A stretch of 64,000 nt of DNA, taken from the NCBI RefSeq assembly GCF_030463535.1, contig NC_132893.1, forward strand, positions 20,196,027 to 20,260,026, given 5' to 3'. The notes beneath the pieces are model-generated. The model saw nothing but the letters and a program-made list of their open reading frames with translations. It was not told the origin of the DNA and made no database searches. This DNA comes from Salminus brasiliensis. Its lineage: Eukaryota > Chordata > Actinopteri > Characiformes > Bryconidae. The position numbers and the translations under genes were made by a program. Within the stretch, counting starts at the first letter, position 1; each line of letters opens with the position of its first letter. Shown in pieces: positions 1-47,500 of the stretch.

Positions 1-1129
1 TAAAAAAATCACAATAAACAACTTCTAAAACTATTAGAAATGCTTTTACAAGCTACATTCATCCCACCATCACAAAGCTTAACAAATCTAAAGATTATTA
101 TATTACAATTCTATTACTAAACCAACACAAATATTAGGTAGAAAAATACATCACACTAAGTAGCTGTTATCTACATTCTCTGAAAAAAGGCAAAGAGCAA
201 AAGATGCAAAAGACTTTTAGAAAATGTACAAAAGTTGTGGCAAGAAGTTAGAGTTAGCACTTACAGAGTCAGCTATTGGCACTGTTCTGCATGCAAACAT
301 AAATTCTCATTCACATAAATTCCTCATTACAGTACATCCATTCAATAGAGATATTGCACATGGTTAATTAGACTAAAGGTTGTAGATGAGCACAGTGCAC
401 CCATTTGTAGGAAACTATGAGCACTGATTGAAATCTGATAAAAAAAGCATGTGTTTTTTTGTTTTTAAAGGAGAATCTGTTTTTGGTCCAAATGATATTT
501 AAAAACAAACGAGTAACATCTGTAATTTCTTTCTATAAAATCTGATTGATATATATGTATATATATATGTATATATATAAATACTGTATATGTTAATAAA
601 TCAATATTTTGTGTTGATACAAGAGGTAATCCGACTGATCCACATTTGAAACAACATTTTTGGAAAGCACATTGCACACCAGATGGTTTTAAAAATGATG
701 CCTAAAGAGAATAAGATGCGAAGCATGTGCAAATGAGATGACTGCATGTCTGTGTTAATTCACTATGCCTTACATTCATAACTATTGCTTTCTTTAAATA
801 CTGCACATCACACAACCAATCTACTGGGACATCCTTAATAACTGAACCTATATAAAACTATACTTCTCTCATTAATGTAGTTGGCACACATTGATCTTTA
901 ATGACTGTAAACAAGCAGTGATCACATACGCCCCGCACATACAGTCTCAAAAATGCACTGAAACACTTAAATAAATATGACTGCAACTAAATCAAGTTCA
1001 GAATGATTACAGTACCATAAACAGTATTCTTCTGACTTCCTCTATTTTTGCATATTTGTCACACAAAATAGTTTCATGTCAATGTAGAAATAGCATATAA
1101 CACATGAGGAAACCCAGGATATATGGTCA
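1..1129. other. AT-rich intergenic DNA or distal grm5 3' region, no gene seen
   Basis: I see no coding exon on either strand. There is a short TATATG-rich run at about 549-580. A minus-strand ATTAAA (plus TTTAAT near 897-902) could be a polyadenylation signal for grm5, but nothing else supports it. Confidence 0.4.
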
Positions 1130-1607
1130 TGTATATGGACTCTGGGCCTTTGCCATGTGGAATCTTATTAGTAAATAATAAACTTGCAAAAGATATAATT
1201 ACATGTCACGAGCTTAAAAGCTTGCTGTGCCACCTTAAGCTGCAACAACCGCAATCAAATGCTTCCTACAGCTGGAGATCAGTCTATTTTACATTGCCGT
1301 GGAGGAACTCTGGCCCACTTTTCTTTACAGATTGGCTGTAATGGGCGTGTCTAATTTGATTGACCCAATTAGCAACTAAATTTGATTAACTGCTTGACTG
1401 AGAAACTAAGAGGGTAATTATTTTGTTCAAACAGGCCAGTTGAACTTCCTTCATTGAATAAAATGATCATTTGCAAACTGTATTTTGTGTTTATTTGTCT
1501 TATATTAGACAAATTATATTTGTTGGATGATTTGAAACAATTGTGACAAATATGTAAAAAATAGACGAAATCTGGAAGGACAAATATATTTTTTCACAGC
1601 ACTGTAT
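1130..1607 (+). repeat. Degenerate DNA-transposon-like repeat downstream of grm5
   Basis: The stretch from the GCTGCAACAACCGCAATC block to the end TTTTTCACAGCACTGTA resembles a common fish repeat that ends in a TTTTTCACAGCACTGTA-type terminus. It is short, has no ORF, and was recognised by memory of the family, not by a search. It may lie in or beyond the grm5 3' untranslated region. Confidence 0.5.
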
Positions 1608-2527
1608 ACCTCAGTAATCACAAATCACAAGGTAATTTGTGTACAGCAATAAAGGCATTGTAGACATCTTTCAGATCATTTCATTATAAACAAATTGGTT
1701 CACTAGATGAATTGTCAGAATTTGTAAATGGTTTGGTGGCGTTTGTCATGAAACACTGTCACCTGTAAAACAATGAAGCAAAGAAACTTGGATAAGAACA
1801 CACTGCTATAAAGCATTCCTGCAGAGAGTAGTTTTGGTCCCATACTACCTAAAAATCTACATTCCATGTTTGCAGTTGATGATTGTATGTAGATGATTGT
1901 GCAACTTTGTAGCCAGTGGACAGCTATACATATGAATAACAAATGCCTCTGTTAGAACGTGTGGACTGTTGTCTTGCAAATCTCCGTTGTTTGACATCGT
2001 TGGAAAGTGATCACTGGCTGAAGGTCGAGCACAGGATATAGTCTGAATCCACAGTTTACTGAGGTCCACGAAACACCCCCCAGTTGCTTCTCTCCTTTGT
2101 TTTTCCCTAAGCAATTCTACACATGCATCTGTTAGCTAAAAGCTGCCAACATTTGTCATGTCTGGTGTACTTCATTCAAGAGCTCATGAGGAACCTTTTC
2201 AGTCATCTATGTAAACTTCGTGAAGCACTGTATTCCCTCTTAGATACGCTCATCAAAAAGAACACACCAAATTCCAAGTACCATACATTCCTTATTGTGA
2301 GGGCTTTTGTTTGTAAGAGACCAGAGACAAGAGTCCATCCATCCATCCATCCATCTCAGAACTGTCTTGATTCCAAGTTCTTGTGAGTTCTGCAGCAATG
2401 TATGTAGATCCAAACAGACTTTGGAACCAGGTAAAACTGAATCTGAGTCAAAAGAAATTTCGGACTTGTGTTCAGAATGCCCTCGTCCTCCGACTTCTTT
2501 AAGGGGAGGGCTCTTGGGGTAAAGTTT

Positions 2528-38204
<35,677 letters not shown>

Positions 38205-39069
38205 TCAGATGGAACATCTAGGACAATATCTTCGGAGATGACTACCACCCACCACCCCCTTCCCACCCACCCACCCATCCTCCACTCTGTGAAGTGTGAC
38301 AAAGCTGTTGTCAGGGCAATGTTGGATGAAAAGACATGTTTTCCATCTCTCTGAAACGGAGATGCAGAAGAAGATACGAATGAACACGCGCCTCAAAAAA
38401 GATGTGCTTTTTCAAACGATCCTCAAACATTTTCTACAAACAGCCATCAGCTCCAGCCAAAGCAAAATAAATATCACTTCAGTTTTTCTGTGACCCATAA
38501 TCACTCCACTCGTCTTCTTTAAGGACTAAAATACCTCTTGGCAAATGACTAATCTGGCGTGAAAACGTGCCAGCTGCGTTGGCAAGGAGAGAAACCTGTG
38601 AAGCAATGGTCACACTTTCATTACCGTTGATCATATGAATGTTTTCTTGAAAGGATTCCAGCAAGAAATGGCAAACCAGTCTTCAGTAAAGGTCATTAAC
38701 GTGTTCAAAGTTCTGGGAACTCCTGAAAAGATCATTTTCACAACTGCAACCCACATAAACACAAGCAATCCAGGCGAGGCGCGGAGCTGTCCGTGGTGCT
38801 GAACACTCGGAACGCATACTCGTCTATACTGGACCTATACAGGCAAATCTATAGAAAAGTCCATCCAGTGTAAGTCTGCCCTTCAGGACACCATTTGGAA
38901 CAAGGCAGACGCGCCAGGCTATGAATCAAACGACACTGACATTCCGTTAAACTTGAGAAGTCCCAGTGTGATCACGTAAGCACGACCCACATCGCAAACC
39001 CCTGGATGCTATTCACTGGACTCTATTTCACGTTTACAGCAACATCAAGCAGCATTACAGGCATCTTAC

Positions 39070-39300
39070 CGTTCTCTCGTTGGCTGGCAGGTTGGCTGGT
39101 TGCTCGTGTCTCGCAGCGCTGGGTGTCTCTGTCTGTCTGAGCGCTCACTTCAGCGCCGTGTGTCGATTCGGGTTCGTCACATGGCATCGTGCATAGCCTG
39201 CCCCAGCCTGCGCTTTTGCGCGCTTACTTCGAGCGTCTGAGATCGAAACAGATAGATCGGGACACGTCTCTGCTAATAAGCCTAAGGGTACTTCACGCCC
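39070..39300 (-). other. Probable non-coding first exon and promoter region of grm5
   Basis: On the minus strand a strong donor GAACG/GTAAGA lies at 39070/39069, about 900 bp upstream of the acceptor of the first coding exon. The sequence upstream (39100-39280) is richer in G+C and CpG than its surroundings. This suggests a 5' leader exon and start region. The outer end is a guess, and transcript data would be decisive. Confidence 0.45.
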
Positions 39301-39387
39301 AGCTTCGCAAACGAACCAGCTGGACTGTGCTCACCAGCTCTGTGCAGCATCCACAGCATCCAACTGAGTCTGAAGCGTAGGCTGCGA

Positions 39388-39389
39388 GT

Positions 39390-39430
<41 letters not shown>

Positions 39431-39432
39431 GG
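39388..39432. repeat. (TG)n microsatellite upstream of grm5
   Basis: About eighteen TG units with GTATGTG interruptions at both ends. Confidence 0.9.
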
Positions 39433-39954
39433 TGCGCACGCTGTTGTGTTTGGAGTGACAGGAAGTTTGAATTCCCACCACCAATCAGGTTGGCGTGTCT
39501 TTCTAGAGGAATATAATAACCTACTGGCAGGCAGAAAACAGTTGGGAAACAGCCCTATTTCGTAGACAGTATGGACACAATTTGGAGCAGGCTATTATTA
39601 ATAGCATTAATAATTCACATCATTAATGATTCATTATTATTAATATTTTATTTATAATTTACAGAATATAGGTTGGAAAACAACATTTCCCAGTATGTTC
39701 AATTACGCCAAATAAACTTTACTTAGGCTTTAACCTGCACAGGTGTATGTTCTCTGTATCCTGTTGTACTGTTGTAAAATACTGTACTGGTCATTTGACT
39801 AAGGGGGGCCAAAACATTTGCATACAACTGTATATAGTATACCGGGGTGGTCAATTCTTGTCCTGGAGGGCCTGCTTAGTTTAGTAGGTCTATTAGAGCA
39901 GGGAAATTAGCAAACTGTGATGAACTCCAGCCTCAGTTGCCCACCCCTGATATA

Positions 39955-40655
39955 GACTGATGAGCCAAATAAGCAAATCACATCACAGATTATCCCATAA
40001 CAATGGCACATATCAAGGTCTGGGATGTATGTTGGACTGGACAGCCAGTTCTGGTAGTTGGTTGCAGTATAATAGGTCATGCATGAAGCCCTCAGCAACT
40101 CTAACAAGGGCCAAATGGTTATGGCTAGATGATTGCATCAGAACATTTGCAAAATGGCAAAGCTTGTGGGGGGCTCTTGGTCAGCTTTATTGTACGATAG
40201 GTGTCGACACCCAAAGCCGATCGATGGGTAAGGGCAGTGAAAGCTATTCCATCTGGGTGGAACCAGCAGAAAGGCTAAGTCTCAGGCTCAAGTCTCAGAA
40301 ATGTTTGATGATGATTACAGTAGGAAATCCTCAAAACACACCCGCTGTGTAGCTGCAGACCAGAGTGCTCATGCTAAACCCTGTTCACTGGCAGAAGTGC
40401 CGAAAACGGGCACACATAAGTCTGGATAGGACCTTGGAGCAAAGGGAGAGGGTTGCCTAATCTAATGGCTGTGTGCATGTGTGCTGAATCCACGGCAGAT
40501 CCACCTCGCAACAGACAAGTTAAAGGATCTGCTATAATCTCTTGGTGTCAGATACCACACCTTTATAGATCTTGTGGAGTGAGCTGTTTTGGTGGTACAC
40601 AGAGGACCTTATATCTTATATCTTAAGGTCTTAATGTTTTGGCTCATGTACTTTA
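39955..40655 (+). mobile_element. Tc1-like transposon relic (family 1), longest copy
   Basis: It carries ATTATCCCATAACAATGGCA, AACAAGGGCCAAATGGTTAT (transposase KGQIVMA region), a GLVG-like block, GAAATCCTCAAAACACACCC and the C-terminal AAGGATCTGCTATAATCTCT. It closes with TTAATGTTTTGGCTCATGTA. Many stops and deletions are present. It sits between grm5 and tyr. Confidence 0.75.
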
Positions 40656-40671
40656 TGTAATCTCTCACAAA

Positions 40672-40690
40672 AAATAAATAAATAAATAAC
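40672..40690. repeat. (AAAT)n short run
   Basis: About four AAATA units. Confidence 0.7.
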
Positions 40691-41070
40691 AGTCTCTGGT
40701 CTTCATGACTGCCTTACGCCATATTAGTCATATAACAGTTTCTTAAAGCGGTTCTAAATTAAAAGCTTCCCCCACATTCTTCACTGCTGTCCACAGGCCT
40801 CCTATAGAGGCTGGATGTCTTTCTGCACATATTTCCCAACACAATCCCACAAGTTCCTAATGCTGTTTAAATCTGATGTTGGCCAGGATCTGACCTCCAC
40901 ACTCCTCACCCCACTCCATCACTTAATGAGCAGTGCATCTTCTAGTGTCTTGTTGGTCTATAAGGTTTACTTTTTTGTTATTCATCTAAGAAAGAGATGC
41001 CCGCATACCTCCAAATGTGTCAGAAATCCAGAAGTAGTGGTGGCTTGGTGGTTTGATTATGTGATCATGT

Positions 41071-41220
41071 GTGGGTGGCTTGGTAGTTAGCATGTTTGCC
41101 TCTCAGCGCTGAGGTATTGGGTTCCAGTCCCTCTCTTGGTGGAGTTCCCATGTTCTCCCTGTGTCCGTGTGGGTTTCCTCCCCCAGTCCGAAAATATGAT
41201 TGCTCTTAAATTGCCTCTGT
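41071..41220 (+). mobile_element. SINE-like repeat (tRNA-type head, GTTCTCCCTGTGTCCG body)
   Basis: The block GGTAGTTAGCATGTTTGCCT (A-box-like) is followed by GGGTTCCAGTCCC (B-box-like) and CATGTTCTCCCTGTGTCCGT with GTGGGTTTCCTCC, a widespread fish repeat body. Confidence 0.6.
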
Positions 41221-41484
41221 GTCTGCACTTCTGCACTTTGTGTTGGAACCACCAAAAACACGTGTATGGCAGTGGTCTTCAAAACCAGGGTTAAGAAATG
41301 CTGTTCTGTTGCTGCTCTAGGGGTGTTGTAGTATGTTTGACCCTGTGCTCAAACATACCACAAAAGAGAACATCATGGCCCAGCCGTGAGACCCCATGTC
41401 TGCATCCGCTTGGGTTCGATACCTCTGGAACAGTACAGTACAACAATTTGGTTGTACTGCACAATTATAAATGGCATTAAAAAC

Positions 41485-41486
<2 letters not shown>

Positions 41487-41517
<31 letters not shown>

Positions 41518-41519
41518 TT
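41487..41519. repeat. (ATA)n microsatellite
   Basis: About eleven ATA/AAT units. Confidence 0.9.
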
Positions 41520-42587
41520 CTATTCCAAGAACCATTAATTAGAACCTTTATTTTTTGTGTTTAGAGCTCACTTCTCATTTATATAAAAAAAAGAAAGGGT
41601 GAGAAGTGAGTAGTTCTTCTACCACTCAAAAAAAAAAACTTTTTTGGCATTTTTGTCTTAAAATTGTAAAAAGTAATGGGTTTGATTGCATCCTTTTATT
41701 ACCCCCCTCTGGCAAGACATTTTCCTGGAGCTTAATCGTTTTAATGTGTCCTTTCCCAAAGGTCTTAGCTCAGTGACACCTAATATATAAGAGTATTATA
41801 AATTTAATGTAGGTCTAGATTTTAATACACACAATATATCTTTACATGCCCAATAACAGAACAGATGATAAGGTAAGAGAATATTCTTATACTCAACATA
41901 ATGTGACGCTAAGCTGGTTTCACTTCTCAGCAGCACCACTATCTGCAAGATGCGTCTACAGAGCCAGGAGAATATTAAGACCTGACTTTAAAAAAAAAAG
42001 GCTTATCCTGGTCTGTTCGACAAGTGGGACCTGAACGCAGTAGTACTTCTGTTATTTGAACACAGTGCCATCATCTGGTTAAGTCATGCACTGCATATCA
42101 AACTTCAACTCAGATCCAAGCAGTTAAAACACTGACTGTTGCCTCTGACTTTCTAATGTGGATTGTGAATGGAGGCATATTACTGCTTTCACATGTGCTA
42201 TAATAAACGTCCTCCATAATAAAGGTAGACCAATGCATTTTTGGTTGACCAACAGCCAACACTGATCTACAATACACATTGTTGGGAGTGGGTTTATGCA
42301 TGCAAGAAGTGCTATATGGTGATTAAGACCACCTTCTTTGGATAAATAAAAATACATAGTCTTTTACCATGTATATACCATGTAAGAGGGTGCATTTGGG
42401 TCAATACAATCTTAAAATCTTTTTAAAAAAATGTTATTCAGTAAAGGTAATGGTTGTATTATAGAACAATGACTCTCAAAGGGGGACTCAAGGAATGGTA
42501 AATATTTTAATCGGTCTTTTGTATGCTGTTCAATATAGCACCAAAAGGGTTCCACCATTGTTCCAAGTCTTTAAAGACCCCCACTCC

Positions 42588-42792
42588 CCATTTATGTTGG
42601 ACACAAATGGAATTCAACCTTCATCCTTAACCCACACTAGTGAGCACACACTCCACCTTCACTGCAGCAAGCAGACAGGGTGACAGGATTTGCCCAATAC
42701 TGGCAGCTTATAGCGAACTTGGGTATCAAACCTACAACCCAGTCATTACTAACCCAGTGCTCTAAGCCCTGAGCCACTGAGCTGCCATCACT
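42588..42792 (-). mobile_element. tRNA-derived SINE
   Basis: The minus strand reads GATGGCAGCTCAGTGGCTCA, GGGTTGTAGGTTTGATACCC (B box) and GTGCTCACTAGTGTGGGTTA, ending AATTCCATTTGTGTCCAAC. It has the same plan as the copy at 20625. Confidence 0.75.
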
Positions 42793-42799
42793 ACACCAG

Positions 42800-43480
42800 T
42801 GAGGTCTTCTAGAGTTCTTTAGTAAAGGTAATACAACTCAAAGAACCACTTAAAGACATGTATGGTTCTTTGCCTGGTTAAATAATTCTACATACATTTT
42901 GGAGTATAAAGAACTTTAAATTTTAGTTTATTAAAAGTACAGAAGAACGTATTCTTACAAAGCTTACAATGGACAGTTTTAGAAAAGCTCATCTTTGTAA
43001 AAATTAAGTACTTGCGCAAGGAAAACTTTTATACAACCTACCCTCCTACCCCTTCAAAAATAGGTTCTAAGTTCAAAATAGAACTACAAAAACCCAAGAA
43101 CCATTTGAAATCATAAATATTTTTCCTGGATAAATAATTCTAATAATGGAATAAACCTCCTTGTAGATTTTTTTTCAATCAGTGGTTCTCATAAACTAGT
43201 ATGTTGTGATTTGAGTTAGAGGAAAAATCTGGACTATCTGGGGTCCCTGAGGATTGGTTTGAAAAATAGACCCTTTAAAAAATGATGTATGTATTTACAA
43301 ATATAGCAACAAAAAGGGGTCTGCTGTTGTTACAAGCCAAAGATTTTCAGCACTGAATAGATCCCTTCATGCTTGATTTTTCCTAGAGCTGTACATTGAA
43401 GAAACTATTTAAGAACCTTTAATAGTAAATAAGCATGAAAATGTTAAACCACCTTAAGTGTTGAACCTCTAATATTCATG
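42800..43480. repeat. Cluster of GGTTCTTT/AAGAACC MITE-like fragments upstream of tyr
   Basis: Repeated AAAGAACCACTTAAAG, GTATGGTTCTTTGCCTGG, CCAAGAACCATTTGAAA and GAACCTTTAATAGTAAAT blocks occur in tandem-like array. Several decayed insertions probably overlap. It ends about 290 bp before the tyr start codon. Confidence 0.5.
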
Positions 43481-43611
43481 TAAGTCTGGGAGCTGGGAGT
43501 AATCAGAGCAGTTTATGAGTTAACTCAACACTGGGGATTTTGCTGTGGAGAGACGAGTTCCCAGTAACAGAGGATTTGACTGAAAGAATTTTTACTCTGG
43601 AACGACCTGAG

Positions 43612-43632
43612 GCTGAGAGGCATGTGATCTGA
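43612..43632 (+). promoter_or_regulatory. Candidate MITF-type E-box upstream of tyr
   Basis: AGGCATGTGATC holds CATGTG at 43621-43626, whose reverse strand reads TCACATG. Melanocyte genes are known to use CATGTG/CACATG sites bound by MITF near the start site. It lies 145 bp before the ATG. Position and sequence fit, but the transcription start is not known. Confidence 0.35.
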
Positions 43633-43644
43633 AGAAGCTGGCGA

Positions 43645-43664
43645 GGGGGGGGGGGGGGGGGGGG
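43645..43664. repeat. Run of 20 guanines before tyr
   Basis: An uninterrupted G20 tract 106 bp upstream of the tyr start codon. Its length is likely to vary between individuals and is prone to assembly error. Confidence 0.95.
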
Positions 43665-43770
43665 AATCCTTAAAAAGAAGAAGAAGGAGAAAAAAAAGAC
43701 CCTGAAAGGATTAACCCCAAATTCTTGTTGGACAATCACAGGCAGGAGAAGCTTTGAGATCACTGCTGAG

Positions 43771-44595
43771 ATGCGGTTGCTGGCTCTGATCAGTTTCTTC
43801 ATTCAGTTTCTGAAACCAACATATCAGCAGTTTCCTCGGCAATGTGTCACCACAGAGGTCCTCTCTTCCAAGGAGTGCTGTCCCGCCTGGGAAGGGGACG
43901 GGTCAGCCTGCGGAGCGCGATCAGGCCGGGGAGTGTGTCAAGACGTGGTGGTGTCCGAGGAGGCAAATGGCCCCCAGTACCCATTTGAAGGTTTGGATGA
44001 CAGAGAGAAATGGCCACTGGTGTTCTACAACCGGACTTGCCGCTGCCTCCAGAACTACATGGGCTACAACTGTGGAGAGTGCAGTTTTGGTTACTTTGGA
44101 CCAAACTGTGCAGAGAGGCGTGAATCGGTTCGGAAGGAGGTTTTCCAGCTGTCCACTACAGAAAGGCAGAAGTTCATTTCTTACCTTAATCTTGCCAAGA
44201 ATACGATCAGCCAGGATTACGTGATTGCTACTGGCACCTACAGAGAAATGAACAATGGCACCGACCCTCTGTTCAGGAATGTCTCCATCTACGACCTGTT
44301 TGTCTGGATGCACTATTACGTTTCTCGACATGCTATGCTAGGTGGCACCAATAATATATGGAGGGGGGTCGATTTTGGGCACTGGGCACCGGCCTTTTTG
44401 CCATGGCACAGGGTGTTCTTACTGCGCTGGGAGCACGAGATAAGAAAGTTAACAGGAGACTTCGGTTTCACCATTCCCTACTGGGACTGGAGAGACGCAC
44501 AGGAATGTGAAGTATGCACTGATGATCTCGTGGGGAGCCAAAGCCGACTTAACCCAAACCTCATCAGTCCATCATCTGTGTTCTCCTCCTGGAAG
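43771..44595 (+). CDS. tyr: tyr exon 1 (coding part)
   Basis: 275 codons carry the signal peptide, the EGF-like cysteine-rich segment and the whole CuA site. It ends SVFSSWK at the donor AAG/GTAAGT in phase 0. The start ATG is preceded by an in-frame TGA at 43756. Confidence 0.96.
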
Positions 44596-47500
44596 GTAAG
44601 TGAGAAAGATCTTCTCAAATGTTGGAAATTCTGAACTTGGTCAATATATTTAATAGGTGCAGATACACTGATTTGCCAGGTTATCAGGTATGCTCTCGAA
44701 ATTAACAGTGGCATTGATTGGAGAACTGCAATAATCAAACCATATTTAGCTCCCTAAAGAGCCTTTCATTTTTTGTGAATTATATATAAGAACCTCAAAG
44801 AAGTAATTCTATGCCAATTAAGGCTTGAAACCTTAAATGCAAGCCAAGAACCACTGAGGAACCCTTGTTTTAAAGAAACTACAGTTTGTGATGGTGGAAA
44901 GAACCCCAGACAACTAATTCAAGCCATATATTCAAGCCAAGAACCACTGAGGAACCCTTGTTTTAAAGAAACTACAGTTTGTGAGGGTGGTAAGAACCCC
45001 AGACAACTAATTCAAGCCACATATTCAAACCAAGAACCACTGAGGAACCTTTATTTGTAAGCATCACAGAACCCCTTACATGCCACAGACGTCTTTGAGA
45101 TGCTGATATTGATATTGGAAACGTATTGATAATTAGATGCATCCATGAATCTTACGGTTGGTTGAACATGGCAGATGGTCCGAACTGACTGTTATTGTGG
45201 TCCCTGCAGGTGATTTGCTCCAGAGCACCAGAGTACAGTTTGAAAGGTGTGTTGTGCGATGGCACGGAGGAAGGACCCTTATTGCGCAACCCTGGTAACC
45301 ATGACCGGACCCTTGAGGACAGACTGCCCACATCCGCCGAAGTGGACTTCACTCTCAGCCTGTCCCAGTATGACACCGGACCAATGGACCGCACGGCCAA
45401 CATGAGCTTCAGAAACACCCTGGAAGGTTAAATACTATGAGATAGCCAGACAGCAATGTATAATTATAATATAATATACGATTTAATTGGGCAACATTAA
45501 ATCTAATCCTAAACTTAAACACTTATTCTAAACTTTCTTCAGAATTAATCCTAAATCCTAAAGAAGATTATGGTTTGTAGCTGCTGTTCCTCCAGTTCTT
45601 TATCACCCAAATTAATCCCAAGTGAGAGAAAAAATCAGAACACATTTATACACCAAATTAGCACCACATTAGCATGTATTAGTTCAACCAGTTCAGAGAA
45701 AAGTCACGCTAACATGAAGTTCACCGCAGGCCGTCAACACATTTGGTATCTGACATTTGGTTCGTTAGTTTAGAATGGGAGATGCTAGGCTAATTTCCAA
45801 GCAAATGCTGGACTTTGTTACTAATCCAATCCATGTAAAAGCCCGCTTGAAATGAATGCTGATCTTCATTTGTCTTAGGCAGACTAATCAGTGCTGTTTA
45901 CAACATAGTATGACTAAAATCAACTTAGCGTAGCATATCTGAGTGGTGGGCAACCACTTAAAGTAACTGGAACTAGTTTTATACAGTATGTGGTCTAGTT
46001 TGAAGATTTCTGAAGGACATTTATCTGAAGGCCATGTATTTTCATATTTACATGAGGCCGTGGTGGCTCAGTGGTTAGAGCACCGGGCTATTGATAACAG
46101 GGTTGTGGGTTCGATTCCCAGGCTCAGCAAGGCCCTTTACCCTCTCTGCTCCCTGGGCGCTGGAGTTGGCTGCCCACCGCTCTGGGTGTATGTGTACTCA
46201 CTGCCCCTAGTTCACTAGTGTGTGTGTTCACTACCACAGATGGGTTAAATGCAGAGGACACATTTCACTGTATGGTGACAAATACATGCACCTTCACCTT
46301 ACTGAGACAAAATTGGTGACAGTTTGTCTATTGTTTGTTAGCAATGCTAGCCTAGCATTTCCCATTCTGGACTAAAAAAAAAAAATTAAAAATCAGACAT
46401 CAAAGACCCTATTTACTCCTGGTCATTTTCTTCAGTATTTTCCATTTGCTTCCGTATTTTCCTAGACTATATCTGGATAAGGCCATGCCACATACAAATG
46501 CTAGTGTAGTGTACAAATCCCATCACTCAAGCCACTTCAGGAGGTGGTCTGAGACGCACTGGAGCCCATTCATCTCTCCCAGACGCATTCGACAATCAAG
46601 TGTAAAACATGTCAGGCTAAAATCATGTCAGGATACAATCCAGATGCTAGTGACATGAAGTAACCAGGTGTAAATGGGGTCTAACATGTCTTGGCTGATC
46701 GCCTGAATCTGGAGTGATATGTATGATTTTTTAAAGAATATTTTGGGCACCTGGTCACATGCTGCGTTCAACACATGGTGTTTCCTTCCATATATGGCAC
46801 ATACAGTACAATGCTTATAGCATGTGAACAGTACAAAAAACAGCAATTAAGCAGAAAGAAAAACATTGAATTTACTGGATTTGCTGGTGTTTATTAATTC
46901 ATCATGAGATAAATGGATTATATCACCCTGTCAGTAAACAAAGACCTTTCGATTGTGTGCATTTTTCCTCTAACATCCTTCTCCTGTAACTCCTCATGCA
47001 GGTTTTGGGGATCCTCGGACTGGTCTGGGAAACAGTCCTAAGCTGGGAATGCATGCAGCGCTGCACATCTTCATGAACGGCTCCATGACTTCAGTGCAGG
47101 GCTCAGCCAATGACCCAGTTTTCCTCTTGCATCATGCCTTTGTAGATAGGTAAGGATAAGCCAGGAGAAATGGAGCACTTCCATTAATGGGTCATTTCCG
47201 TATACCCACCTCTCTTCTCTTCTATTGCCTTCCATTGAAGAACTGCTATTTGAATGAAGCCTTATTTTGCATCTGCTTATCTCTTTGTTTCAGCATCTAT
47301 GAACAGTGGTTGAGGAGGCACCAACCGGAAAGGTCTCATTACCCTACAGCCAACGCTCCGATCGGACACAACAGTGAATACTACATGGCACCATTCCTTC
47401 CTCTGTACAGAAATGGAGATTACTTTCTTTCCAGCAAAGACCTGGGCTATGAGTACTCCTACTTGCGAGATCCTGGTGAGTACAAACTAGCCATTTTTCT

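Noticed and set aside
39960-40352. Plus-strand 130-residue frame as a functional transposase
   Set aside because: Only scattered blocks match Tc1-like transposase, with frame changes and missing catalytic parts, so it is a relic.
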